From the NCBI GenBank assembly GCA_026770025.1, contig JAMXDE010000023.1:992001-1056000 (forward strand): a DNA stretch of 64,000 nucleotides, written 5' to 3'. A program made the translations under genes and the position numbers. Numbering within the stretch: the stretch's first letter is position 1; each line of letters begins with the position of its first letter. The notes under the pieces were generated by a model. That model saw only the letters and a program-made list of their open reading frames with translations, had not been told where the DNA came from and did not search any database. Below, in pieces: positions 38,846 to 51,000 of this stretch. The stretch comes from Craspedostauros australis (taxonomy: Eukaryota; Bacillariophyta; Bacillariophyceae; Mastogloiales; Achnanthaceae).

Positions 38846-39792
38846 AGAGCCCCTCCACTATCCCTTTCCTTCTCACTACGCTTCTCCTTGCTGCAGCAGG
38901 ATACCCAGCAGCCGCCGGCGCGACGTCCTCGCACGCGGAGGACACGCCAGATGACAACGCTGCACCAGCCAACGGGGGCGACTGGGTGGGTAAAATCTCC
39001 AAGTCGAACGTTGATGGCGGCGCTAGGGTACGCCGATCTCGCGGAGGATCACCGGTGCAATCTTCCTCCGCTGCCTTCTCGTCTTCCATATCCGACAACC
39101 GAAAGCACAGAGCTTCGAAGCGTAATGCGCCCAAGACACCGCACGCGGGCACTGATGTGACCAAGAAGGTCACCGCGGCAGATTCCCTCTTTGCCTCTGT
39201 CAGCAAGGTGCCATGCAACGAGAACGGCGTCGTCCATGCCTGGTGCAGCAACGCCATCAGCAACTCGGATCTTGCATGCGCCATCGACCCCGCAAGCAAT
39301 ATGTATGCTTGCCGGTGCGACGAAGATACATCCCATTGCCCGACTGAGTGCATCCAGCCAAACTCAGATAGCGCGAGCGTTCCCATCGCTCCGTTCCAAA
39401 CCGCACCCCATTCCATCGTTTGCCGCGGAATCCCCGAGGATGAACCGAACTACATTCTCGTGCGACCAAAGGAGGTCACATCCAAGTTGCCCTTGCACCA
39501 TTGCGAGAACAACGCGCTTGTCGCCAACTGGTGCAACGAAGGCCAGGCAGCCATAATCGACGACAGAAACAAGCTGAAGCTGAAGGGGGAAAACAAAGAC
39601 GGCAACTTGGACTGCCTCCTCCTTCCAGCACTGGATGAGTACGTTTGCACCTGCTACGGCAATCGTGCTGCTTGCCCACAGGATTGCGTCAACGGCGAGA
39701 AGCCCGATCGCGTGTCGGCCCATGCCATCCGTTGCAGTGGCATTCCGCAAGACACGCCCAACTACGTGTTAGTGGAATCGAAGCACAAGTAG
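38842..39792 (+). CDS. Secreted protein with two tandem 8-cysteine repeats
   Basis: A 316-residue protein with a clear signal peptide (PFLLTTLLLAAAGYPAAAGA). A disordered Ser/Asp/Asn-rich part follows to about residue 110. Then come two repeats of about 95 residues that share a plan: C-x-N-x2-(V)-(V/L)-x-A/N-WC, a central C-x-(I/L), a Y/V-x-C-x-C, then a C-P-x2-C and finally (V/R)C-x-GIP-x-D-x-PNY-(I/V)LV. Each repeat has eight cysteines, so four disulfides are likely. The second repeat has about eight extra residues (KLKLKGENKD) in its middle. I do not recognise the family; no catalytic residues stand out. An extracellular or wall-associated role is inferred from the signal peptide and cysteines. 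There is no GPI or membrane tail. Confidence 0.78.
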   Translation: MKSPSTIPFLLTTLLLAAAGYPAAAGATSSHAEDTPDDNAAPANGGDWVGKISKSNVDGGARVRRSRGGSPVQSSSAAFSSSISDNRKHRASKRNAPKTPHAGTDVTKKVTAADSLFASVSKVPCNENGVVHAWCSNAISNSDLACAIDPASNMYACRCDEDTSHCPTECIQPNSDSASVPIAPFQTAPHSIVCRGIPEDEPNYILVRPKEVTSKLPLHHCENNALVANWCNEGQAAIIDDRNKLKLKGENKDGNLDCLLLPALDEYVCTCYGNRAACPQDCVNGEKPDRVSAHAIRCSGIPQDTPNYVLVESKHK

Positions 39793-40350
39793 GGCCGCAA
39801 GTCAACAGATCGCAGCGCAGAAGCAGTGGCGAAATCGTCTGTCCACACCTTGGTGACGACGAAGCAAACTAAACGATTGCGTGGCGAGAGTTCATTTGAG
39901 CAGGACCGCGAACCAATCCAAATTACTTTACGAGCTACTACACTCCATTTTACCCTATTCTGCTCGACTCTACTCTACTCTGCACGACTCTCCACTGCTC
40001 TATGAGCACTCTCTCGTAACCAATCAACGAGCCAGTTATTCAACGATAGTTCTCTAATACGGGTACATCAACAACACTCTTATCAACCATACGTACTATA
40101 CATTTCATTGCGATTTGGGTGCCACGGCAAACATCTACTCCACCCAGGCATGCCAAGCGCTGGAACAAACCTGCAACAGCTGCGGCCGCTGCCCCTATCC
40201 TCTCGAAACATGGCTTGTATAGTACCATGAGCAGACTTGTGAAAGCAATTCACACGAGAGACCGGTATGTGCATCACCCAATTCACTTATTCATTCATTC
40301 ATTGATTTGCGTACGATGTCCAACATATTCTGATATCCATGCTACTCTGT
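39793..40350. other. Intergenic region
   Basis: A 558-bp gap between two genes whose 3' ends face each other. A short CTCT/ACTC-rich stretch (about 39945-40020) is the only ordered feature. No gene is supported. Confidence 0.5.
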
Positions 40351-41241
40351 TTAAGCCGTACCAGCAAGCAGCGCCGCCGTGGACCCAATTAGCATGCCGG
40401 CAATCGCGAGGCCGTGCGCAGAGGTAGAAGATGTTGTCGGCGCCATGGTTGGCGGGCCCGTCGGGGGCTTTGTCGTCACAGTAATGTTAGACTTTGGACA
40501 ATCGGCATCTGTGAAGGTTGACGTGTACTTGAGATCCCAGATGCTTCCCTTCACCTGTTGGTGTCGGCATCGTTGGCAGTTATCAATATTGTTCGCACCA
40601 CCACGGCATTCGTCATTTCCGGCGATTGCGCAAGTCATTGGACAGAAGAAAAGGAGACGCAGGGCGGAGGTGAGATCATGAATGACAAATCGCAGGCCGC
40701 CATGCACTCGTGCGCTGCTCGTGCGAGTCTGGCGATGGGAGTTTGATTCGAATCATTGTCTCCGTATTGCGTCGTCCTTCTGCTTTTTTGCATAATGGAG
40801 GCAGGTCTGGGACATCGTGCGATGGATTGCACGAGGAGGGCACCTTAGCGTAGCCGCCTTTGCCTTGGGCCATTCCTCTTTGCAATCATCTTTCGATGGA
40901 ATGCAGCATCGAGGAGCCACCTCTCCTTCATCCCTACCATCGCGCTGCTTCGTTCCTTTCGTCTCCAACGCTGTGAAAGCAAGTTTAGCCTTGACATCGT
41001 TGGACATGTCACTTACGATGCAATAGCCATTGGTCACATTGAGAAAGCAGCCACCATCCGGCGCATCAAAGAGGGAGCAACAGTCGCCTTCGAATTCATG
41101 CGTGTCGTTGATGTCTTCGCAAGAGACCTCGGCGTCGGTGTGCAGCTCGGCCTCCTCATCGCGCTCGCTCAGCGCCGCAAGGGAAGATCCCATGAGGACG
41201 GCAACTGCCATCATGGCCAAAAGGAACCGTTTGGAGTTCAT
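40351..41241 (-). CDS. Secreted, probably GPI-anchored Cys-rich protein, two exons
   Basis: Two open frames in the same reading frame are parted by one TGA at 40753-40755. The best explanation is an intron: exon 1 41241-41017, donor GTAAGT at 41016, acceptor CGCCAG at 40729, exon 2 40728-40351, phase 0 on both sides, 200 residues. The signal peptide is SKRFLLAMMAVAVLMGSSLA. Exon 1 then has GDCCSLFDAPDGGCFLNVTN, and exon 2 has MTCAIAGNDECRG and DNCQRCRHQQV. The tail is Thr/Pro-rich (TKPPTGPPTMAPTTSSTSA) followed by a hydrophobic end, GLAIAGMLIGSTAALLAGTA, as in GPI-anchored proteins. The family is not recognised. The weaker alternative reads on from GTAAGT to the TGA as a separate protein whose second half, CCIPSKDDCKEEW, also looks possible. 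Start could also be the ATG at 41271. Confidence 0.55.
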
Positions 41242-42609
41242 CGCGCTCCTTCTCTGTGCTGATGTCTTCATCTTCGATATTTGTGGATTATAGTTCAATT
41301 CTGTGTGTTCGAGTAGTGTAATAGCACTCTGCAACCAAAGAGGAAAAGGTCGTTGGTGCTATTGCGATGCCAAAGGTACGAATAGTAGGTATGTGCGTAT
41401 GTGCATGCGATTGTTGCGGTGAACTGATTTGGTTTGATGTTGTTGTCTTTTTTCTCACAGAATCCATTGCTTCTGTCTGCGGTGACAACACGAGAACGAC
41501 GCACAAAATCGCCAATGAGGATCGCCGCGGAGAAAACCGCCGAAAAGTGACCATCATCGGTCATTCCATTTCAAATAAGCACTATACAAGTACTTCTTGT
41601 TCTCGTCAACACCCCCGACTCGACATCATTTGAGTCACGATGTCGGATTCAACCGAATGATTCAGTCGTGTACCGCGCCAATCCGATCGACACGTCTGAT
41701 TTCAAAACGGTCATCTTCCCTCCCCGTTCGCTGGCGTTGGTGGTACCAAAACGGACAAGGATGTCAACAAGGAATAGTCGTAGTACAGAATGTAAGCAGC
41801 TGCTCTTTGTGGACAGCCAACTCTCGCGACGCACCCCTGTCGCTCCGAAGGGTGAACGTGGCCTGAAATTCAAATTTCTGAGCCGTTGTTCTTGTCGTCC
41901 TTTGCGCGGCTATTCTCGCGCGAGCGTGAAGTTCATCTCCACCCAGCGCCCGTCCACGACTTGTCCACGGAGTTTCATCTGGATATGGACATGGGGCATC
42001 GCCACGCTGCAGGCAGCGGATATCAACGAATGATGATCGTCCTATCCAAGAGCTGGTTTGGACCTCAAAGGTTGGAAGAAGTTTGTTGTGGCCGGAATGT
42101 CCATATCTCCGTCCTTTGCGAGCTAGTTCGTTTTGATCGTAGTCTTTGTCGTGCCTGAGTCGTGATTGTATTGTTGCAACAATCGAACTGGTCAAGTCGG
42201 GTGTTTCTGTTTGCATCACGACTGGATAACGGAAATTGTAACTGTTGGCTGTTTTGAACCAAACGCCTGGAGTAAGAAATAGTGACGACATCAGGCTGCG
42301 AGTATGGTATGTACACACGTACAAGAATGTATTCATACCTGCCGTTCACGTGATGTTCTGTCAGCACTCGTGCAGTTCAGCTCAGGTTTCCGTACGGCAT
42401 GGTGCCATAGGTACGAGTACACAAGCACTGCACCAAACATGATTGCACTCACAGCTGCATCTGACCGGCTCACGAAGTGCGCCATCTCGCGCCAATGCAT
42501 GCGGATTCATGTAGTCCCATGTCAGCTTGTGTCTTCCCCTTCTTCCACTCACAATCTCAACAACAGCAAAAGCTGAAAGCAAGAGCAAGAGCAAACACAA
42601 ACGCAATCG
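41242..42609. other. 1.4-kb gap with one weak minus-strand frame
   Basis: The gap lies between a minus gene and a plus gene that diverge. A minus-strand frame covers 41764-42336; its inner ATG at 42212 opens a 149-residue frame starting MQTETPDLTSSIVATIQSRL. No family is recognised and the second half looks random, but the first 65 residues have a coding look and splice-like signals border them (CTCCAG before 42267; a GTCCAA donor near 42075). I list this as possible only. Confidence 0.3.
41764..42212 (-). CDS. Weak candidate small gene
   Basis: The frame begins MQTETPDLTSSIVATIQSRL, continues with DKDYDQNELARKGRRYG and becomes Arg/Thr-rich without pattern. A possible 57-bp intron (donor GTCCAA near 42075, acceptor CCTGCAG near 42019) would keep the frame or shift it to a short alternative ending VEMNFTLARE. 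No domain is recognised. It could equally be leader sequence of the membrane protein gene on the other strand. Confidence 0.2.
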
Positions 42610-43993
42610 ATGCAAAGAGCAAGTGAAGATTACCACATCGACTCCGCAAACAGCGTCGATAGAGCAGGATTCATGATGTTGAAGCAAGAACAAGTCACCG
42701 CGGCAGCCTTGGGCGTCTACTTCGAACGACTTTCCGTCTTCGGCATCTTCGGCCGTGTCTGCCATATCTTTGGGCAACGTTGGCTGGCCTTCCTCGCCAT
42801 CGCAACCTCAGTATACCTTGCTGGGCTGCTGTTTGCCACTCTCACAGCCTTGGTGATGGGACACGACACTGACATCGATGGCTTCAGCGTTGACGTGTAC
42901 GCCTTTGCCAACATCGTCCCAACGAAGAAAAATGTGATCATCTTTGTCATCGAGTCGTTCATCTTCTACTGCTTCGAATGCATCGCACAGGGCACCATCA
43001 TTTGGCTCGTCATCCACCTCTACGTCGACCAACACCGCACCATAATGGAGGCATTCACTCAAGGTCTTCGTCGGTGCTTTGCATTGGTCATGGCCAATGC
43101 CATCATCTTCCTCATCTTGCTCGTCACCACATGGGTGGTACTGGCGATGACGGTGATGGGGTCAGTTTGGATGCTTCATGGGTACGATGCCGATGATGAC
43201 AATGGCAACGGCAACGGCAATGCCAATGGGAATGGGAACGAGAACAGCTACAGCTCCACCCGTTTCGTCGAACTCGAGCTCTGCCTCTTCTTGGCCCTGT
43301 TCGCCTTCTACATCTACGTGCTTCTTGGTTCCTACGTGACGTTCCCCGCGATCATGACTGAAGACATGGGGCCCATTCAAGGCATCAAGCGCTCCTTCAA
43401 CCTCTCCATCGGTCACAAGTGCTCCATCCTCGGTATCTTCCTCATGTGTTGTCTGATCAAATTCATCGTCGTCTTCATCCTCGCCGCTTTTGAGATGTAT
43501 GAGTACGGCAATCCGTACGCTGATGATACAACTAACTTTTGGGTTTGTCGCGTCATCGATGCAATCTTGGCAATCCTGTACATGGCATTGGGAGGCATGT
43601 AAGTTGGACTTTGATCGGCTGTCGCCTGCTCATTCTTTGCAGTGGAATGCGACCGAGTACTCCATGTTGCATGCATTGATCTTCATCCATTCTTACTTCG
43701 TTCATGCCCACGGCGCTCACTTCTCTCAACTTGCCTCTTCGCTCTCACAATTCCATATCTGCTGTTGAACACGGTCCTGTCGTTCGACGAACTATGGATG
43801 GCAATGGTCACACCAACAACATCATCCATCGCGAATGCAACACATGCCCTCCGTCACCAATGATACACACAGCTTCCAAGCAGTTATCTACCTGAACTTG
43901 CGCGTGCACAATGAAAGCATGGACGCGGACAGGCTCTCCAGTGATCTTGGTTTGACGGACGCTTCGTACATCACCATGAACGATGTCGTCTAG
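42610..43993 (+). CDS. Polytopic membrane protein, two exons
   Basis: Exon 1 is 42610-43598, the intron has donor GTAAGT at 43599 and acceptor CACACAG at 43872, and exon 2 is 43873-43993. The spliced protein has 369 residues; the frame joined across the intron reads ALGGIFQAVIYLNLRVHNES and ends SYITMNDVV. Reading on without splicing would stop after ALGGM. At least six hydrophobic segments are visible, among them WLAFLAIATSVYLAGLLFAT, NVIIFVIESFIFYCFECIAQ, ALVMANAIIFLILLVTTWVV, LCLFLALFAFYIYVLLGSYV and LGIFLMCCLIKFIVVFILAA. The block VTFPAIMTEDMGPIQGIKRS before the last segments and the final YLNLRV resemble the glycerophosphodiesterase-membrane/YciC-like domain group, whose role is unknown. 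An Asn-Gly repeat (DDDNGNGNGNANGNG) makes a loop near residue 200. Confidence 0.78.
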
Positions 43994-45021
43994 AGAGAGA
44001 GAGAGAGAAGTACATGCAAGAGCGAACGTGCCACACGATCCGAAGATGTGGTGTAGGCGTATCCAACACCCAGTTACTCAGCAAGCAGCTCTCGCCTGTC
44101 CGTACTTGTATGGTATAACTCTATCAGTATCATTGCCCTCGGGAGTGTCTTCCGGCACAAATGGCCGCAACCAGAATCTAGCTGAGTACGATTGTCAATA
44201 GATGTTGAACAGCAAGCAAGCTCAAGCACCAACGCACCCGAGGTAGATCATCACCACAATAGGAAGTCTGTTTCCACCATTTGCACAACAACATCGAATG
44301 GTGTGATATTGCGTCATCTGACAGTGGAGTATGTGTATATTGCATGCTGAAACTGACGCCAGTATCAATGCTCATGTCCGCACTATTAGTATTGTATAAT
44401 TTGTACGATGTCCACACATCAAACGAGCGAGGACTCTGCTGAAGTGCCGCCTTGTCATCAGTGTGATGAATCGATCTTGGCTCCCGCGTTCATGCAACAA
44501 AGCGTGTTACTTTCGTGTCGTCTCGCCACGAATCAAACAAGGACACGCTTGTACCCTAGCTACTTGTAAAACAAGCACGACTCGCTTTCCTCTAAATGGA
44601 GGACTGTAGTCTGGCATGACGCCTATTTTGCTCCCTTTTAACACTTGTTTTCCGACTTCCGTATCTACAAATGATGCTTTTGCCCAACAGAATCTTTTTG
44701 CCTGAGATTTTGACGAACCAGGCGCTTGCTTCGCCCAGAGATCGCCGTGGCAGTGGCAGCAACAGCGGTGGCAGCAGCAACAACAAGAGCAACGATGGCA
44801 AGGCTCGTACTCCAGTTGGTTCCACATTCGCACCATACTCGTGCTCGAACTACAGAGAGAGTGCCAACATTGAAAGTCATACTCGTGTAGTAATAATATA
44901 ATATTCTATAACTGTACATACCGCTCTTTCAACGAAGAGAGTACGCAGAACAACGGAGCACGCTGTGGCACACTACCTCACTGCATTCGTGCGGCCTGCC
45001 TTGCCGTGAAAAGTCGGAACC
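43994..45021. other. 1.0-kb intergenic region
   Basis: It opens with an AG run directly after the TAG stop at 43991-43993. A CAG/CAA/GGC-type triplet stretch lies at about 44745-44800. Small frames on both strands are not supported. Confidence 0.5.
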
Positions 45022-48000
45022 ATGAACTTCGGTTCGCGAAGGAGCCTGCGGGTGGATGCGCATGGCAAGGACCGCCCATGGCAGTACGATTGGAAGAGCC
45101 CGCGGTGGCACATGGCTGTCAGCGCAGACACCATGAACAGCGGCGGCTCGGGCACCAATGTCGAACAGAAGAAGAGGAGCAGCAGCAAGATCCGTGCCAG
45201 AGCCAGCGCCGTCGCAGGAGCCGTGGCTGCGTTGGGCGTCATCCCAGACGAAGCTCCGCTGGACACGTTGGCGCCAATCACGAAGGAGGCATCGGCAGAG
45301 TCGACCTCCACGTGCACATTCTCGTGCTCATCCCTCGTGAACTACGCAGAGCTCCCGAATTCCATCAAGCAGCAGCTTGACGACGAGGACGTTTACAGCT
45401 TCCAGGCTGCGTCCACGAAAAAGCAGAGCGGCGAGAATGGGAGCGATCAAGCATACGACAACAACGATGACTCCAAAACGAATGACGAGGATAGTGCGTA
45501 CCACTTCGATGATGACTTCGGCAGTCCCGTCCGAATGCGTCTCCCGAGCACACGCAAGAGAGACTCGCATCACATCCTGCTCAAGGTCTCTCTGCTGTCA
45601 TCGCCAGCATCAACAGACAGCGGTGCAACACAATCACAACCGCATGCCAAGCCTTCCGCTTCGTCGGGCAAGCCTGATGCGTCGCCGCTGAACACATCTG
45701 TTCGTCTGGAAGTCTTCACGATCCCGACAGTCTCGGATCCGTCCTCGTCATCCATAGCTGCAGCGGCAGCCGCAGCATCAGCTGCGACACCACCACCGTA
45801 TGCACTTTCGGATGCAGATGCTGCGCCCACGACGACGCTCACCCGGATCATTTCCAAAACGTTGCTCTGGCCCAGATCTGTCGACCCAGCTTCCGACAAC
45901 GCTGCCAATCACAAGCATTCAAAAATCTATCAAAAGCAGAACATCTTCCAACGTCTGTTTCCTTGGCAGGCAGAGAAGAAGATCACGGAACTCGGCACCA
46001 ATCCCAACCAAGCAGATGGCGAGAACAAGCCAGAGCACAGTCGCAACCGCAATCGTAATCGCAGCCGACAGAACGATTCGCGCGGTGCAAAGGAGAGCAG
46101 GGAAGGTATAGTGGGTGCCGCCTTGCTTCGTCTGCCGTCGCAGGGAGATGAGACAAAAGCACAACGAGACACCGGATTCGACAAGATCGCAGCCGCACCA
46201 GGCGAGCCATCTCTCATGCACGGCGACTTGTCACCAGAACAAGCGTCTGCGATGGAGGTCCTGGAGTTCCTCTCGTTGGGCATGGCGACGCCCACCATGG
46301 TTCAAGCGCCCAAGTTGCCTGATGACGCAGCTCATTTGAAGGATGCCATTGGCGCATCCAACGATGGGAACCATGAAACTCAAAGTCCGACCAGCAAAGG
46401 CGACGCACGAACAGCTGCACAGCAAAAGCCCTCACCCCAGTCCGGTGGCGTGAATACAAAGCCAGGGCTGGCCTCGGGAGAAGCCGCCACGCTGCCATTC
46501 CATCCAATATCACCAAAGACTACAGTGACAGGCACAGCTGCAGGCACTGTCCCATCCATGTCTGCAGCTGTGGATGCGGAACGTAAGGAGAACAGCAAAC
46601 CAGACTCAATTGTTGCCACTCCCACGAACAACAACAACAACAACGCAGGCAAACCAGATGGTTCGTTGTCGCGCATGCCGCTTCGTTGCATGTGCATCGG
46701 TCAAGATGGGCAGATATACGTGTACGACCCTTGGCATTTGCTTTGTGCCGATGAACCTCGCCCTGTGGACACATCCGAGAAGGGTGATGGCAAGAAGAGG
46801 GAACGCAACGATGACATGGGCGATGCCTTCGCCGCCCTTCTTTTCGGCATCGATCTCGACAAGCAGCTCAAGTCAACCATCCTGCCATTGAGTCAACCGC
46901 TCAAGACCATCTCGCTTGCGGCAGTTGATCGGAAAAGCGAGGCGAAGATGTCGGATCAGCCTGCTGCTAAGAAATCGATGGCTTCATCAGCAGCGTCAAC
47001 ATCGAACATGGGGCAGCAACGTGCAAATGATGACAGCACCAGCGCAAACGCCAACACCAGCAAGCGGAAACCTCGAGCCAATGACAAATCCCTCATCGCA
47101 TCTCTCATGGACTGGAATCCGTCTCTCGTCGAGCCATCGACCTTGATCTACTTGACCAAGCACAACAAACCGACGTCGATGATCCAGGTCGGAGACTACC
47201 TGGTTGTCATTGGTTGTGGTTTCAAGCAGCGTCCCGGAGAGATCGTGGATCAGATCCGCGCGAAAGAAATCGGCAAGCCCAAGCCTCATCACCGAGATGG
47301 CGAACCATCGCGCGATCAAGATGGGGCCACTGGTGGCGATAGCAACAGCAAGTGGTGGGACGACCATGGCGACGGCGGCACCGGTCCCAGTTCCAGCCCC
47401 GATGCCGACGATCTGGCAACTGCGGAAGACACGAAGACGGAGTTGATGGAGAGCGACGATGTCCCTTCGCAACACATGTCCAACGACAGATCCGATCGCT
47501 CTCGTAATGGCGGATTCGTCACATTCATCTCACTTCGGTTGATATCAGAGACCAGAACGGTCTACCTCCCATTTAGACCGACGAAGATCTCCACCTTGCA
47601 AGCCGACGGGCATCTGTGTGCTCTCGTTACGGGCAAGGACTCCAGCATGGCAGTTGCGATACCCGTCAAAGCATTCTGGCTGGTCCTGCAGCAAGAGGTT
47701 GATGCAAAAAGCAGCAATGCAGCATCCACAGCACAACAGCAAATCGAAAACGATGATACGGGTTCCGAATCCGACTTCCAACATCAGTTGCAGCAAGAAC
47801 AAGAGAATTCGGGTGCGTTTTCTCTCGAGGATGGCGATTCGCCGTCCGTAAAGGAGAAAAAGGCCAAGCGATCGCTGCAAACCGCTATGGTTTACATCAA
47901 GCGGTTCCAATTGCTGCCATGCGACGTGCCTCTCACCGGGGTCGAAGGCACCATCCTGGGAGTGTCATCCTCCGCCCAAGCCAACCCTCCATCAATGGTC

Positions 48001-51000
48001 CTCGCGTATAGCGACACGACATCACCCAGCGATCTGTCATCCACGAAAGATGTTCTCATCATGCAACGTCAGATTGGGAACATCGCACCCATCGCGCGTG
48101 TCTCGACCGGAAAATTTGCAAACTACAAATCGCGCATGCAAACCGTCTTGGTCAATGTATCGCACTCGTCTTCCACATCGAATGCCAAATCTAAACACGC
48201 TTCTAATGGTCAGAGCACCAAGACCGCGAGTCCTGCCCTGGGTTCAACCTCGCGTGCTTCGTTCACGATGCCCGTGACGGATGGGCAGCTGATCGGCGTG
48301 GGCACTGGGCATCAGCACGGCCACATCGCTCGGTTGGTCTTGTCATCTGAGGAAACGGTCGATGAGCTGTGGTCACACGAAGGCCAAGGCTGGTGTTTGG
48401 TTGGCACGAAGCATCGCACCTTCTTCATTTTGTGGGAAGGATCCAATCCCTCACGTGGGGCGCAGGTGGTGAAGGAACTGGATCCCTCTATCACTGCCGT
48501 CAACGGCCAGAGCGTGTCACAGATCGATCCACTGCCGGCACCCCTACAGGGCACGGCAACAACAACGACGACGGCGAAACTTGAGCCAGATGGCATGACG
48601 TATCGCAAAAGCAAGCGTGTGTCGGAAGAAAGCTTGGTCGGTCTCCCTTACATCCCAGATGCCGGTGGCCGAGATTCCATGTCGACAGCCCGAGATTCCA
48701 TGGCGTATTCCGAACCATCCGATGCGGCAGCCCACTTTTATGCACAGGCCAACAAGAGCATAGGATACGAAAGATACGACGTCGATCGCGTCACCCACAA
48801 CGGCAACGGCGATTTGGTGAACGACATCGTCTTTGATGCATTGGAGAGCATTTCTGGACTGAGTGTTCGGGGCGATTCCTACCGATCGCTCCCACCGCGC
48901 ATGGTGGCCGCACCGAACCTTCCATCAAGCCAGCGCCGATTGTCGCATTCCGAAAAGAGCACGAGGCTTCTGTACCGCTGCACAAGTTGGACCGATTTGG
49001 ACGGCAGCTTCGAGAACCAGTTGCATCTGATGGGACAGGGTGAGTCATCGACAATGTCGTCTTCGTGCAGGTGGACGTATGCGTTTGTATTCATGAGCGT
49101 GGCCCCATTGGACGTCATTCACAGATCTACGGCTTCGTTTGTCGTTGATGTTGGCACAGTATTGAGTATTGATACCTGTCCTCGATGACTAACGTTCTGC
49201 TTCTTTGCCCGTGTTCCCTTCCTTCATCCATTCCTGCATGCTATGCCACTGGCCATGCCCAAATACGAACACACGGATGCAGTTCCGATCGTCTGCCTGA
49301 CTGCACAATCGCGGGGAAGTGATCAGTGCTACGTACTGACGCTGCGACAGTTGCTAGTGGACAATGGGGAGTCGTCTCCGTTCCAGCAAGTACTGTCGTG
49401 GTTGTGCGGTCAGAGGGACTACTTTACGGCAGCGAGCATCGCTCTCGATCTACTGAATGACGCTGACACTCTCTACAGTCTCTGGCAAAGCGCAGAAAGG
49501 ATCGACGAGGAGAATGAGAGGGACAAGCTGCAGGGACTCCTTGACGGCATCTCAGCAATTCCGTCCTTCTCCGAAACTGCGCCCGCGTCTGAGCAACAAC
49601 AGGACCAGCAGCCGCAGCCGCAGCCGCAACAGCAACAGATGGTTCCTCATCACGACGAGGATGGTGCACTGTCATCGGTGAGTGATGCGGCTCGCATTCA
49701 AGTTCAGCTTGCCGATATGACCGTGGCGTGCCTGGCCAAGGGCGGATACCCCATGTCGGACTCCCTCATGAGATTCCTCAAGCACAACAAGCTGTACGAT
49801 GCCAGCAAAGCAAGCTTGATCCTTGTGTCGCGGACTGCAGGGGTCGTCTCCGGCGATGTGACTGCCATTCGAGAAATCATGCAGGTGGATCCTGATCGGT
49901 GCGATGAAGGGTTTATCAAGAACTACAAGATGTTGCTTTGGCCCGTGCGTTGTATGCTGGAAGTCGGTGCATCGCGTGACTGTTTCCACACCACGATGAT
50001 GCTGCTGAACGGAACGATCCCAGACGAACTGAGGAACCGCCCCACGACAAAGTCGTTCCTGCCACCTTCATTCCCGTCCTCCGCACAGAAAGCACCAACA
50101 CCACACAGCAATGCCATGCAACTCGCCAAGGAGCTAGTGAAGCTGATCGTTTCATCATCCACAGATGGTGCTGAAGAGCTGCTGAACTTACTGGACGAGG
50201 GTTCCCGCATTCGTTTCTGGCAATCATTGAACCGTGAAACGCAGCTGGAACTCGCTCTCATAGAAGTCGACGGGAAACACCCAATGCTGCGCCAATGGGA
50301 GGTTCGTGAATGGTGCCGCGCCGAGTTGCATGCCATGTTGAAGGACTATCATGTGGCTGCTTCCAGCGCATCATCCGAGGCCATGCCGACCACATGGCTC
50401 CAGCTGTTGTGCCAAGCCACCCTCCGCAACGCAGGCTGCGATTTGGAAGATATGACTGCAGGCAGCGGACAAAGGCAACATGTCGCTGATACCGACGCTG
50501 TCACTGATGCTGCTGGTGCTGGGGCTGAAGGCAGCAGCGACGGTGATAGCGGACGAAAGGAAGGGATTGATGCCATGCAAGCAACCGACAAACTGCAAGA
50601 TCCAACGCTCATCGACACCGACTCTCCAGCATCGACACCCGCGGCCGATGAAGCCTTGAGCAAGGGTGTTTCGGAGGATCAGGAAATCCGCACCGCTCTG
50701 ATCGCCATGAGAGGATCTGGCGGCGTCGACTTCGACCTTGCCATTCCTTGTCTTTTGCTCCTCTCTGTTCGACAGTCCAATTGGTGGAATGAAAGTCGTA
50801 AGGGAGGAGACATGCCGGCTTCTGTCGCCGCGGCTGCTGCGGTGGCAGCTGTTGGCAGTAGCAACAGCAGCAAGAACAGCAACAGCGACAACAACAACGC
50901 AACCACCCGTGCCAGTGTGGTGGTTGACGACAGTGAAACGTCGAAGGAGTACATTGCGACACAGAGGCTCCTGGAAGGCCTGTGCGACCTTGCTGGACGT

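Noticed and set aside
40753-40755. TGA as selenocysteine codon
   Set aside because: The residues around it (AIRRQ before, FESNSH after) match no selenoprotein motif and a phase-0 intron with GTAAGT explains the break.
43599-43642. 44-bp intron ending TTTGCAG in the membrane protein gene
   Set aside because: The acceptor looks good, but the frame after it stops within 12 codons and the intron would be far shorter than all others; the acceptor at 43872 gives a better protein.
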